From Sabellastarte sp. h YS-2021 (lineage: Eukaryota; Annelida; Polychaeta; Sabellida; Sabellidae): 64,000 bases of DNA. Of the stretch, positions 34,801-45,957 are shown piece by piece (the stretch's first letter is position 1; every line of letters starts with the position of its first letter). The notes beneath the pieces are model-generated. The model was not told the DNA's origin, did no database searches, and worked only from the letters and a program-made list of their open reading frames with translations. Location: positions 108,733,793-108,797,792 of the forward strand of contig OZ024929.1 of NCBI GenBank assembly GCA_964017235.1. The letters run 5' to 3'. A program made the translations under genes and the position numbers.

Positions 34801-37800
34801 AATAGTTGCTTTGGAATTTTGCCTTATATCTCCTTTATTGTTGCTTTTATACCTTCAGAATATATTAAGAGGTATTGGGAAAGCATATGTGGAGAGTCTA
34901 AATAGCCGATCAGTTTTACCCCACGGCCCCCCCTTATGGGTCAAACTGGGGCCATAAAATAGCTGATTTTGAGTTTTTGCCTTATATCTCCTTGCTTTTA
35001 TAGCTTCAGAATGTATTAAGAGGTATTGGGAAAGCATATGTGGAGAGTCTAAATGGCCGGTCAGTTTTACCCCCCAACCCCCCCTTATGGGCCAAACTGG
35101 GGTCATAAATAGCTGCTTTGGAGTTTTTGCCTTATATCTCCTTTATCGTTGCTTTTATAGCTTCAGAATGTATTAAGAGGTATTGGGAAAGCATATGTGG
35201 AGAATCTAAATAGCCGGTCAGTTTTATCCCCTGACACACACACCCCCCCCCCCCCCCCCCCTTATGGGTCAAACTGGGGTCATAAAATAGTTGCTTTGGA
35301 GTTTTGCCTTATATCTCCTTTATTGTTGCTTTTATACCTTCAGAATATATTAAGAGGTATTGGGAAAGCATATGTGGAGAGTCTAAATAGCCGGTCAGTT
35401 TTACCCCCCGACCCCCCCCCCCCCCCCCCCCTTATAGGCCAAACTGGGGTCATAAATAGCTGCTTTGGAGTTTTTGCCTTATATCTCCTTTATCGTTATT
35501 TTTATAGCTTCAGAATGTATTAAGAGGTATTGGGAAAGCATACGGCGCAGCTTTGTGCATTCTTAGCTTTACAGCATGCTTATTAAAACCACAAAGCATT
35601 TTAAACTTTCAGGGATGCTTCGCTTTTGTTAGCAAAAGCATTCCTCTAGTTTACTTTGTAAAAGGATTGCAAGGAAAGATGTCAAATTATGAAGACAGAA
35701 TAATAAAAATTGTAATAGTATAGCTCAGTCTGTTGAGATCTAATCGCACATTTGTTTTATAATATTTCATCTGTCTACTAATAATTAAATTCATTTGGGA
35801 CTACTAATTTAGAATGGACAGTCAAAATAGTTATGTCCCCATCGATGTACGGACCTTTGCCCATAGGAGTTTTGCCCACAAGGAACTTTGACTACCACAT
35901 TTTTTATGTCAGCTGACATTATGTCGTCACTCTGCGGCGTCCGCATGAACAACTTCTCCAAAACTACAAGGCCTAGAGACATGCTGTTTTTTTTTAAAGA
36001 TACCTTATCTATCAAGAATGAAAAATTGTTCAAGGCATGCAAATCTGTCTGTTCATCTGTTTGCTAGAGACATTACAAGGGGAGGTACCCCCACTAAAAG
36101 TGTGAAAATTTCAACACTTTATCACAATTTTCTCAGTGACTAGTGCAGGGATTTCTCTCATATCTTGCATATATGTACTAGGCCAGAAGTAGATTCTCTT
36201 GTGTGAGTATGAGACCTGGATCTGTCTTAATTTTGTTTTTTATAAATTTTTTTAATAATTTTTAATGCATTAAAATTCATGAAATCGTGCAGTAAATCAA
36301 TTATAACTTGAAAAGTGTTGCATGTAGAGCATTTTGTTAAAATATGTTATTCGGCTACTTTTTCCATAGCTACAACATGGTGAGTAACTTGGGTGTCTGT
36401 CTCAATAGCTAAGAGAGTAATAGCTACTTTTGGGCTTTTCAGTAACTTCCATCATGAGTAAAATCACTTGTAACTTGAAAACTATTGCATGTAGAGAATT
36501 TCGTATAATTATGTTATTCAGCTACTTTTGAGTCAGCTATAACGTAGTAAAATTTCAGGCCTGTAGCTCATGGCATAGCTGAGTAATAGCTATGTTTAGG
36601 TTATCACTGTTGAGTAAATCACTTATAACTTGAAAACTATTGCATTTAGAGTATTTAGTTTCAATATGTTATTCACCTATTTTGGGGTCAGCTATAACAT
36701 AGTGAAGTTCCAGACCTGTGGCTTATTGCATAGCTGAGTAATAGCTACTTTGAGGTTTTCACTGTTGAGTAAATCAGTTGTAATTGGAAAACTATTGCAT
36801 TTACAGAAATTTGTGTAAATATGTTATTCAGCTACTTTTGGGTCAGCTATAACATAGTAAAGTTGCAGACGTGTACCTTATTTCACAGATGAGCAATAGC
36901 TATTTTTAGGTTCTCGCTGTTGAGTAAATCAGTTGTAACTTGAAAACCACTGCATTTAGAGTATTTTCTGTAAATATGTTGTTCACCTACTTTTGGGACA
37001 GCTTTAACATAGTAAAGTTGCAGACCTGTAGCTCATTGCATAGCTGAGCAATAGCTACTTTGAGTTTTTCTGTTGAGTAAATCAGTTGTAACTTGAAAAC
37101 TATTGCATTTAAAGAATTTTGTTTAAATATCTTATTCATTTACTTTTGAATTAGCTATATAACATAGTAAAATTGCAGATGTGTATCTCATGGCATAGCT
37201 GAGTAATAGCTATTCTCAGGTCTTCACTGTTGAGTAAATCAGTTTTAACTTGAAAAATATTGCATTTAGAATATTTTCTTTAAATATGTTATTTACCTAC
37301 TTTTGAGTTAGCTATAACATAGTGAAATTGCAGACCTGTAGGTCATGGCATAGCTGAGCAATAGCTACTTTCAGGTTCTTACTGTTGAGTAAATCACTTG
37401 TAACTTGAAAACTATTGCATTCAGAGTATTTTCTTTAAATACATTGTTTACCTACTTTTGGGTCAGCTAGAACATGGTAAAGTTGCAGACCTGTAGGTCA
37501 TTCCATAGCTGAGCAATAGCTACTTTGAGGTTTTCTCTGTTGAGTAAATTAGTTGTAACTTGAAAACTATTGCATTTCGAGAATTTTGTTTAAATATCTT
37601 ATTCATTTACTTTTGAATTAGCTATAACATAGTAAAATTGCAGATGTGTAGCTCATGGCATAGCTGAGTAATAGCTACTTTCAGGTTCTCACTGTTGAGA
37701 GAATCAGTTGCAACTTGAAAAGTATTGTATGTAGAGTATTTTGTTTAAATAATTTGTTCAATTACTTTTGGGTCAGCTATAACATAGTGAAATTGTAGAC

Positions 37801-40800
37801 CTGTATGTCATGTATAGCTGAGCAATAGCTACTTTGAAGTTTTCTCTGTTGAGTTAATCAGTTGTAACTTGAAAACTATTGCATTTAGAGAATTTTCTTT
37901 TAATATGTTATTCACCTACTTTTGAATTAGCTATAACATAGTAAAATTGCAGACGTGTAGCTAATGGCATAGCTGTGTAATAGCTATTCTCAGGTTCTCA
38001 CTGTTGAGTAAATCAGTTGTAACTTTAAAAATATTGCATTTTAAGTATTTTCTATAAATATGTTGTTCACCTACTTTGGGGTCAGCTTTAACATAGTAAA
38101 TTTGCAGACCTGTATGTCATGGCATAGCTGAGCAATAGCTACTTTCAAGTTTTCTCACTGTTGAGTAAATCAGATGTAACTTGAAAACTATTGCATGTAG
38201 AGTAATCTGTTTAAATATGTTGTTTACATACTTATGGGTCAGCTATGACATAGTGAAATTGTAGACCTGTAGCTCATGGCATAGCTGAGCAATAGCTACT
38301 TTAAGATTTTCACTGTTCAGTTAATCAGTTATAAGTTGAAAACTATTTCATTTACAGTATTTTGTTTAAATAAGTTTTAACCTACTTTTGGGTCAGCTAA
38401 AAATAGTATAATTGCAGAACTGTAGCTCCTTGCATAGCTGAGTAATAGCTACTTTGAGGTTCTCACTGTTGAGTAAATCAGTGGTAACTCGAAAACTATT
38501 ACATTTGCCATATTTCTTTAAATAAGTTTTTAACTTACTTTTTACACCTTAACAGTTACCTTCTTTCCTTCTGAATACCATCTCCAGGGCACAACTTTTG
38601 TGTCCTTTTCTTCTGTCACTTCTACTCTGAAACTCAAAACACACAGTCAGCTGACACAGAGCCGTTCACGGGCACTGATTGCTTGTTTTTTTCATTGGGG
38701 GAACTTTGGTTGCTAAATAGCCTTTAATCAGGTACACTAGTAAAGTCAGACCTTTGTAGTCCTTGATCTTTGTCATGTATGTTATTAATATAGTAAGGCT
38801 TTTATAACAAAGTAAGATGAAAATAACAATTATCTACGGAATTATGAAAGAAATAATGCTAAGTAAATATCTTGTACCATAACAGATACTCTGGTGACTT
38901 AGTTCAGAATTTACTTTATTTTGCTAAATTTAGAAAAGAAGCCTGAGATTTTAGTGTGAAGGATCTGTTAGTCAGTGTTTGTGACAAGTTGGGAACCTTG
39001 TACTCCATGAATATGTAAAATGGTGAAGAATTGCTGGATATATGTAGATGTAAATTCCATTTTCATTGTGTTCTTAACTGAGAACTCTGATAGCATGCCA
39101 TACTTAATGAAGCCTGAGTGGTTTACAGGTGTGATATTTTAATCACTTGGTACTCTGAGTCTCCCCTTGTTGGGGATGGGTTCGAGTCCAGCTCATGGCA
39201 ACAGTTGGGACAGAGTAAAGTCCAGATATAATTTTATCTGTTGAAAGGGATGTAAAACGTTAACTTTGTACTGTGTATCACAAGTGAATGATGCATCATG
39301 TGTTCCTCCTACATCCTTCATGAACCAGAATCTGGTCCATTCCACATTCCAGTAAAAATGGTTTTGATGACATACTTATGAATTTTTGTTCTGCAAAAAT
39401 ATAAACAGAAACTATCTTTCCTTAAAACAGAAGTCTTTTGATATACACAAATTTGTGGGACAAGAAAAGTGCACTAAAGAGTTTCAAATGTTCAAGCTAG
39501 AAAAAACTGTACAATTTTTTTAATAGACAGGAAATAGGTACAACAATTACACACAAAAAAAACAACAAAAAAAAACAAAAAACAATTCAGAACCAAATCA
39601 GATTGCAGCCAATTCTTTGTTGAATGAATTCAAGGTGAATACTGAATATATGAGATCATTGGTCTGTTGTCCTATGGAATGTGGGAGATTTGCTTTCAAA
39701 TTCTTCATAGTGTATTATTTTGCTGTGTGTCACAGTGTGTGTTACAATTGAGGATTTAATAATTGTTTGTTCATTTTTCTCTATTTTTAAGCCTGTATAC
39801 TTCGTATCCTATCTTTAATGAGTTGTCTTTGTTTTCTGAATTTCAGAAGATGGTCCCACTTTGCCAACTAAAGCAAGTGAAGAATTTCGACCCTTCATGC
39901 GTAGGTTACCTGAATTTAAGTTCTGGTGGGTGAATATGATATATATCTGCCTAATTTTTTTAATACACATGTGGAGGAAAGCTATATTAATATCTTAAAC
40001 TATATGAAAGTAACCTTCAATATTCTATATATGTATATCCTTCCCAGTAGTCTATATTAATGGAAAAGTAACAAAAAAGTGTAAAATATACTATCTAAAA
40101 ACTTATTTTTTGGCCGGAATTTGGTTTTTGTGAGTTGATTGCCATCATAAATACCTCAATTCAATCATGCAAAATAACTGCTTGTATACTGTAACTTTCG
40201 TATATTAAATATATTCTGAACAAATAGATATTGAAACTCATATAAATGTCAGACCCAGGGAATATTTCTAAATTTTATGGATTATCTATGTTGCTGTAGC
40301 TGTTTAAAACTTTTTTTTTTCTTTATGTTGTTGCAGGTACAGTGCTTCTAAGGCGGTGATTGTAGCTATGATATGCACTTGTTTTGATGCCTTAAATGTT
40401 CCTGTCTTCTGGCCAATATTAGTCATGTACTTCATCATATTATTCACCATCACCATGAAAAGACAAATAAAGGTGTGTATGAGTGGCTAGGTAAATGGTG
40501 TTTTTCTAAGCCTTAAAATATTTATCAGTATCCAGAAATGTTCCTTTTATATATTTTACTAATGATACCAAAGTATTTTTCATTTGTAGCCTCTGTAAAA
40601 TATGTCTTTTTAAAGGTATTTGTTTTTTGTCTATTAAGAAGAGTTTTATGAAACACAATTACTTTTTAATGTGATTTTTTCATGACAAAACTAGTAGATG
40701 CAGAAGATTTTGTCAGCAACACTTGTTATGTGGTTATAACAAAAACAAAATTTTGAAATTCCGACACTGAAAAATGTTTATGCCCTTTCACACTACAGGC

Positions 40801-42401
40801 GGTACGTCCCGCAGTTAGAAGTTTTTCTCGGCTGTAGAACCGCCCCCAGGTCGCCCCATTTTGTTATAGTTGTTCACACTGAAAGCGGATGGCCACTGAA
40901 CATGGTTTTTAACTGTCAGTAACAGTGGGATGACAGTATTACAAACGTTGGTCACTGAGACGCAACCTCCTTTAACCTTAAGTCACCTTCGGTAGCCGTC
41001 GGACGAACACCTGGCAAAATTACTAATACCTTAACTCACCTTATGGTGCCTTGTTACACCGAATGATGACCGAATCAAAACATTATGTACACCGTGGACC
41101 ACACCTTTGGTTACCGTAGCCAGAAACTCATATTCGCAAAGCGTTTGCGCATGTTCATGGTACCGAAATCAGAAGCTGAAATTTGAAACTGTGGAACTCT
41201 CATGGTAATGGACGGTTCACCACAGACTCTCAAGGTTGCATATGGATGTCAGACGGTGATTCAAGGACATGGACGTTTCACCAAATGTAGGTTTCCACAG
41301 GTGATACCACCTGTAATGTGAATGGGTTGTCAAAAATCAACGAAACCACAAGGGATGCTATTTTCAACCATCTATATAATTTGCATTTTATTGAGAATAG
41401 GGTGAAATTTCTACAAAGTATCTGAATTTTATGAGCTTTTCAACAAAGTCATAAGATTTTATGGTAGATTTATGTATTAAGCGTGATTGTATTGAGGAGA
41501 AAGGGTGGAGAGAGATAAGGTCCGCTATCTCCCGCATATGGAAGTCTGGAAATCATTAACTTTTGAAGATGATCCATTAAAAAATGGCTGACTTATTAAC
41601 GGTTAACTAAACATTACTATTTTTGTTAATGTTGAATTGAAAAAGCTTTAATATCTCAGAAGCAGTGCAAGGTAGAGTGATTTCGATGGAATTATTGATT
41701 CACAGGATATATGCAGTCATATGGCACTTTCTTCTAAAAAAAATCATTTTTCTGCCATTTTTGGCGGCCATCGTAAATTTCTGGATAAAACACAAAAATT
41801 TTATCGGGGGAAACGGTGCAACATAGAGCAGTTTCAACAAAATTTCTAACCCACAGGATATATGCTGGATCATCTGCCATTTTTAACCAAAATCAGTTTC
41901 CCCACCTTTTTTGCCAGCCATCTTGAATTTTCGCGTGAAACCCAAAAATGCATTTATCTCAGAAATGGTGGGAGATAAAGCAATTTCGATGAAATTTTTC
42001 ACCAGCAGGTGGCAGGGTATATGCAGAGTCATTTGCCACTCATGCCAAAAATTGTTTTCCTGTCATTTTGGCAGTCATTGAATTTCTGCATAAAAACACT
42101 TAACATAGGGTCATCTGGCACATTTTCAAGAAATCATTTCCCTGCCATTTTTGGCAGGTTAAATTTTTGGATTTAATCAAAATCGTGAAAAATAAAACCT
42201 TACTTTCGAGTACTCCTGGAGTACTGTGTATCTGTTTTTTTTGTGTGTTTGTTTTTTTTTGTTTTTTTTTTTTTTTCCATTCTAATGTGAGTATATGTTT
42301 GTGTTTTTCAGCATATGATCAAATACAGATATATTCCCTTCACACATGGCAAAACAAAGTACAAAGGCAAAGAAGACTCTGGTAAAATTGTTACTTCATA
42401 A
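28755..42401 (+). CDS. RER1: RER1: ER-retrieval sorting receptor, spliced
   Basis: Six coding exons: 28755-28838, 29823-29927, 30223-30322, 39847-39925, 40337-40472 and 42312-42401. They have consistent phases and GT-AG introns and give 197 codons; human RER1 has 196 residues. RER1 is a four-span membrane protein of the cis-Golgi that returns escaped ER membrane proteins in COPI vesicles. Family hallmarks: [20 protein letters not shown] (exon 3), [16 protein letters not shown] (exon 4), [16 protein letters not shown] and [20 protein letters not shown] (exons 5-6). The variable N-terminus ([19 protein letters not shown]) is hydrophilic and cytosolic. A 5' UTR exon probably lies upstream, because TTTTTATCAG right before the start codon looks like a splice acceptor. 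Intron 3 (9.5 kb) is filled with transposons. Confidence 0.98.
29823..29927 (+). CDS. RER1: RER1 exon 2, first membrane segment
   Basis: 35 codons: [20 protein letters not shown] then [15 protein letters not shown], the first transmembrane segment. Acceptor TTGTTTAG, donor CAA|GTAAGT. Confidence 0.96.
30223..30322 (+). CDS. RER1: RER1 exon 3, second membrane segment
   Basis: [20 protein letters not shown] is almost identical to the vertebrate protein. It is followed by [13 protein letters not shown]. Phase 1 out at G|GTAAGT. Confidence 0.98.
30430..31160 (+). repeat. Old copy of the 13.6-16.9 kb element family
   Basis: Read on plus, blocks such as GCGGCCATCTTGAATTTCTG, GAGATAGAGCGATTTCGACA and TTTTTGACCCACAGGGTAT are inverted versions of the 13720-16490 unit. 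The segment ends ATGCAAAAAGGCATGAAGC...AATATTTAAGCATC, the inverted counterpart of 13680-13735. Only four diverged units remain, inside RER1 intron 3. Confidence 0.75.
31161..33530 (+). mobile_element. Chimeric HINE-like region
   Basis: It opens with ATATCCCCAGACGAAAGTC, an imperfect hairpin close to the tip at 25639. Until about 31970 it follows the CACCTTA-type repeats. From 31980 it switches to the TACCCCAC family: TTTTCACCCATGGTGTCC, then seven tandem units of about 140-150 bp (GGTGTAGGAAGTTGATACTT, GGGACATTGGTTAGGG, GTGACCTTGATTTGACCTT). It ends with that family's 3' tip, GTGGGGTA then GCATC-TCT-GATGC (33502-33514). One element appears to have been fused to or replaced by another. Confidence 0.6.
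34098..35650 (+). mobile_element. HINE-like element with poly-C-bearing tandem core
   Basis: The tip AAGCGTCCCTGAAAG (34098-34112) forms a hairpin with GGGCGCTT, followed by CGTCGCCGCCGCA. The core has about six units of 151-177 bp (GTATTGGGAAAGCATATG, CAAACTGGGGTCATAAA). At 35606-35620 the tip recurs inverted (CTTTCAGGGATGCTT), then the stem-loop GCTTTTG-TTAG-CAAAAGC (35622-35639), then ATTCCTCTAGT. This is the clearest Helentron-type 3' end in the window. It lies in RER1 intron 3. Confidence 0.85.
35906..38690 (+). mobile_element. HINE-like element, GTCAGCTGAC family
   Basis: Starts ATGTCAGCTGACAT, then CACTCTGCGGCGTCCGCAT. About 500 bp of unique sequence is followed by about 13 units of 153-157 bp (CTGTTGAGTAAATCAGTTGT, AACTTGAAAACTATTGCATT, TAGCTGAGTAATAGCTACTT). 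Near the 3' end GTCAGCTGAC recurs (38646-38655), followed by GCCGTTCACGGGC, a short stem-loop. No coding domain. It fills about 30 percent of RER1 intron 3. Confidence 0.82.
38691..39109. other. RER1 intron 3 spacer
   Basis: Unique AT-rich intronic sequence; nothing recognised. Confidence 0.5.
39110..39265 (+). mobile_element. tRNA-derived SINE
   Basis: The tRNA-like head has GCCTGAGTGGTTT (box A), a long variable arm TCCCCTTGTTGGGGA and box B GGTTCGAGTCC, suggesting a Ser/Leu-type tRNA origin. The 3' part ends GTTGAAAGGGATGTAAAACG, similar to the end of the SINE at 20000-20240. Confidence 0.75.
39847..39925 (+). CDS. RER1: RER1 exon 4
   Basis: Encodes [20 protein letters not shown] and LPEFKF(W). 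The Trp codon is split after TG by donor GTGGGT. Acceptor TTTCAG. Confidence 0.96.
40337..40472 (+). CDS. RER1: RER1 exon 5, third and fourth membrane segments
   Basis: Encodes [40 protein letters not shown] and KRQIK, two hydrophobic spans with a short lumenal loop. Phase 0 out at AAG|GTGTGT. Confidence 0.97.
40776..41340. mobile_element. Decayed inverted-repeat element in RER1 intron 5
   Basis: CCCTTTCACACTACAGGCGG at the left and CCACCTGTAATGTGAATGGG at the right are inverted repeats with a few mismatches. The interior is unusually GC-rich for this region and has no domain. No target duplication identified. Confidence 0.6.
41630..42170 (+). repeat. Second old copy of the 13.6-16.9 kb repeat family
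   Basis: Diverged units with AAGGTAGAGTGATTTCGATG, CACAGGATATATGCAG, GCCATTTTTGGCGGCCATC and AATGGTGGGAGATAAAGCAA. It ends about 140 bp before the last RER1 exon. Confidence 0.7.
42312..42401 (+). CDS. RER1: RER1 last coding exon
   Basis: [20 protein letters not shown] then EDSGKIVTS and TAA. The basic cytosolic tail is conserved. Acceptor TTTTTCAG. Confidence 0.97.
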   Translation, partial: HMIKYRYIPFTHGKTKYKGKEDSGKIVTS

Positions 42402-42929
42402 CATATGTTATAACACATGTAGGAAATGTGCACTATGTGGCTGTAATTGTAATATAACTGTGTAATTTACAGCAGGTGTCTGTATCCTCGTACTTTGTGT
42501 GACAAACATTATTTTTGTGATATCAGTGGAAAATTATTGCTTCGTTGTTTGTATTTTTCTAAGTGGGACTTTCCTGAGGAGGGGCTTCCTCCCGTCAGAA
42601 TATTATTTCGAGAGTTAAAAAAAGAAATATATTGAAATACCTAAAAGAGATAGAAGAATGTAATTTAGTACTTTTTATTATTATTTTGGATGAATTTGTA
42701 TGCAAGGTAAGGGAGTATCTCATGTATGTAGTGAATATTGTGTTGTAGAAAATACCTAAAATGTGAAGCAAGAAGTGTCAGACAAAATGACTATTTCAAT
42801 CAGATGGTGTATATATTTTATATATTATTCCAGAATTTGAGTGAAAGATGTAATTTTGTAACTGGCCGGTTTATAGTATACCTTTCAAGTTGTTAATTTG
42901 TTACATGTATGTGAGTATAACCTCCTGAT

Positions 42930-43335
42930 ACAATTTTGTTTATGTTCCTGAGTGTACAGACAGCAACTGTTGCTTCATGCAAATAGTTGGGTTGATTGCT
43001 TACGGACATAATTTGGGCTAGACATTGAGCTTTTGGGAAGGTTAGTATGTAACTTGACAGGAAACAACATCCTATATGGCAGCTCCTGTAATCGAAAAAA
43101 AAAATGTAACTATAAAAGCTTGAAATCGTTGGAGTTGGTGTCACACATAAAATAGCGAATAACGTGTCAAAAATGGTACATTGTGTGGTTAAATGTAAGG
43201 AAAGTGTGGTATTAACATTTTTTTAACGTAAAAGTAGGGCCTGTTCAGTATGGTATATGTGAACTTGACCTTTAGAACTAGGATCAAATTTTCATAAAAT
43301 TATGGCTTGTACTACTCGTTGGTATTGCTAAAGGA
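42930..43335 (+). mobile_element. Decayed hAT-type MITE in the RER1 3' UTR
   Basis: Aligns along its length with the MITEs at 23373 and 25210: AACAGG/GAAACAACATCC, ATATGGCAGCTCCTGTAA, TATAAAAGCTTGAAATC, AAATTTTCATAAAATT. The termini are lost. It lies after the RER1 stop codon and before the candidate poly(A) signal. Confidence 0.65.
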
Positions 43336-43684
43336 AGCTAGGTTCATTGTTAAAAATTGAGTTGTTTCTGTTGTCTGTAGTCCTAGTGGCATTTCTTCCT
43401 ATCATATACTTGTAGCCTAGAAACAGGTGTTCCCCAAGATTTCAAGTAGAAGCTGTAGTTACAAGATATGTAAAATATAATTTTTAGAAAAGATGAGACA
43501 CGTGCATTGTGCATCAGATATTAAACAAGATATAGTATTTGTGTAAATTTCCTGACTTTAATTGTGATTTTCCTCAGTTGATCTGTTGGCTAGCCATTAA
43601 ATTGTATTAACACTGTTGTCACATGGCACATATTGTCCAGTTTGAAAGTAAGATGTTAAATGTGTCACAAATTGTATGATAGTC

Positions 43685-43690
43685 AATAAA
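43685..43690 (+). promoter_or_regulatory. Candidate RER1 poly(A) signal
   Basis: AATAAA within GTCAATAAATGTATAAATA, 1.28 kb after the stop codon. It is chosen because it is a canonical signal in an otherwise featureless 3' flank. No transcript evidence is available. Confidence 0.35.
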
Positions 43691-44495
43691 TGTATAAATA
43701 GTTAAGTTTTGACTTTTTCTCTGGTATCCACCTTCTGTGGTTTCACATTTTCATTTCAACCTGGTTTTTATCCTTTTACAAGGTTCTTTGTTGGCAACTA
43801 AAATAAGATGACCAAAATTGGAATTGCCCACTGTGAACATCATTTAATTAAACCAATATAGTTATATAAAACTGTGTAACCCATAAAAGCTTCTTGCATT
43901 TTACTTAAAAAGTGACTTAAAAAGTTGTGCATGCAATCATTTTAAATACCTGGTTCATTTAAAGAAATCTAATAGTCATGAGCTGGTTCTTTATTTGGGA
44001 ATTGCAGTGATATACAATATTTATTTCCAAATGTTGAGTGTATAGATACACCAGAATTTATATTTTTCATTATTACTTGTAATTATTTGTTAAATCTTCT
44101 TAAGTTGGTCAAGCTGAACATCTTGTTTGGTGTATTCATGAATATGTGGCGAAAAAAAGGGGTGATAAAATTGTGCTTATAATCTCGAGTAAACTTTCTA
44201 TCTTTCAACTGATATTCCTACACTGTTGTCCTCCGATAAAAGCTAAAATAACTTTCAAACTGGACATTTTTCTGCTAAGTTCATACAAAGGAGTGCTTCT
44301 TGTATTTGAGTTAATATTTTCCTGATTTGATAAACCCAGTTACAGTCTTAATTTCCATAATACTATTATTTTAACTTAAATATCTAAATCTCTAACCATT
44401 TCAAAGTCTCTTTCTTTTTGCAAAACAGTGCAAGTGTTGCTAGCACCTGTTTCATGAGGTCATGGGTTTGAATCTTGATTTGTGGGAAAGTTACA
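43691..44495. other. Flank left of the DIRS element
   Basis: AT-rich. At about 44424-44485 a degraded tRNA-like piece (GTTGCTAGCACC, then GGTTTGAATC like a box B) may be a SINE remnant. Nothing else recognised. Confidence 0.45.
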
Positions 44496-44511
44496 ATTTT
44501 ATTGCGTTAAT

Positions 44512-44695
44512 ATATCTTACCTAGTGGACCAGTGCATTTGTCCGGCGCGCAGCCGGTCCCGCCAAACGTTAGACAAAAACGTCCTGAGCTGGGCTCTGAC
44601 CGGGACCGGTAGTGTACTCCTCATTCGCCAGGTGTCGTGACTGCACCCAGCTCCCCTACTGCGCGTGCGCGCGCATGCGTACTTCCTCTTTTTGT
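44512..44695 (+). repeat. DIRS left inverted terminal repeat
   Basis: 184 bp, from ATATCTTACCTAGTGGACC to CCTCTTTTTGT. It includes GC-rich palindromic pieces (CCGGCGCGCAGCCGG, GCGCGTGCGCGCGC). I found no mismatch with the right copy in inverted orientation. It probably carries the promoter. Confidence 0.93.
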
Positions 44696-44808
44696 TTGGC
44701 GCCATAGTGTGTTGGCGGATAATTTTCAGTAAAATAATCTTGGAATTATATTGTTTCTTTGCAAACGTGTTAGAAGGAAAACTTCGGATATTGCAAAATA
44801 TATGTATC

Positions 44809-45957
44809 ATGGCTTCACCAGGACAGAGGCGTGGTAGTTGTGGCCATGTTATGGCGGGGTTTGACCTTCATAAAAAGTGTGCCCGCTGCAGGGACAAAAA
44901 GGTGGGAGATGACCCTTGTGTCAAAGGTCAGGAGTGTGATTTGTGTGATAAATTGTCTGACTCTCAGAAAGGTATGTTAGCAACTCCACAGTACCAAATC
45001 CGAAAAGACAAAAAAGCAGGAATTTTGATCTCTCCTAGTAAAGTTACTGTTGTGGGTCCGGTGGAGGATCAAGATGAAGTTGAGATGTCTCCGGTCACTG
45101 CGCATGCGCAGGGACGGATTGTTACCGGTACCTTCCCGGTTTCTGACCAGACAAGTACAGGAGACTTTGTCTCCCGTCAGGATTTTGAACTATTAAATAA
45201 TCAATTGGAGGAAAAATTCGCCCGTTTTGAGGCTCTCCTTACTAGAACCAACATATTTTCTACTCCAAAGATGCCTGTTCCAACGGGTCAAGCCCATATC
45301 TCTGATACGCCTTTTATCAATCCCTCTCCTGATCCCAGAGCCACCGGTCCGGTGAGGCCTCCGGATCAGGACGTAGAGGATTCTGCTACTTCTGTTAAAA
45401 AACAGAAAGGAAAATCAAAACACAAGAAGTCTATCAAACCGGCCGCTGCTGCCGGTTCTGCAAGTCAGGTTGCTAGGGACCCTATTCCTCCCAAGACAGT
45501 GGTACCCGGTCCGGGTTTACAAGTTCTTGGTGAACCGGAGGAAACTGTGCCTGCTATCACCAGTGTCTCTTCCTTAGGGCCCACCTCTCAACCGGTCATT
45601 ACCGGTCCACAGTATACCAGTACTTCTGCTTCCTTTGCACCGGATAGTTTTGCTCAGCCGGATCCGGCTCTGTCAGACGGGGAACCCCTTCCGGACCGGT
45701 CAGATAAGGAATCTGGTGAGGAGGGTGAACTTTCAGATACTGAAATCAATGAGAAAAACGAGGAAATGAACTACAGAGAAACGGTCCAGTCGGTCCGATC
45801 CTTTCTTGGCTGGTCTCACATACCAGATTTTGAAGCTTCAGCAAGTGATGCAGACAACCGTTCTGACAACCCTTGGAAAGGAAAACATCTGGCTCAGGCA
45901 AAGTTTCAGTGGAGTTACCAGCTGACGACTGGCTTTGCTATAAAATGGAAAAACTGA
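44809..45957 (+). CDS. DIRS gag-like ORF, N-terminal part (frame-broken)
   Basis: The start chosen is the ATG at 44809 (MASPGQRRGSCGHVMAGFDL), because the open frame's first ATG at 44665 lies inside the terminal repeat. A Cys-rich N-terminal block follows (CGHV, CARCRDKK, CVKGQECDLCDKL), typical of DIRS gag-like proteins. Then comes a long low-complexity Pro/Ser/Gly region and an acidic stretch (SDKESGEEGELSDTEINEKN). After NPWKGK near 45890 the similarity to gag passes to the frame of the next ORF, and this frame runs out at 45957. So the gene is split by a one-base shift, either a mutation in an A/G-rich stretch or a programmed frameshift. Confidence 0.82.
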   Translation: MASPGQRRGSCGHVMAGFDLHKKCARCRDKKVGDDPCVKGQECDLCDKLSDSQKGMLATPQYQIRKDKKAGILISPSKVTVVGPVEDQDEVEMSPVTAHAQGRIVTGTFPVSDQTSTGDFVSRQDFELLNNQLEEKFARFEALLTRTNIFSTPKMPVPTGQAHISDTPFINPSPDPRATGPVRPPDQDVEDSATSVKKQKGKSKHKKSIKPAAAAGSASQVARDPIPPKTVVPGPGLQVLGEPEETVPAITSVSSLGPTSQPVITGPQYTSTSASFAPDSFAQPDPALSDGEPLPDRSDKESGEEGELSDTEINEKNEEMNYRETVQSVRSFLGWSHIPDFEASASDADNRSDNPWKGKHLAQAKFQWSYQLTTGFAIKWKN

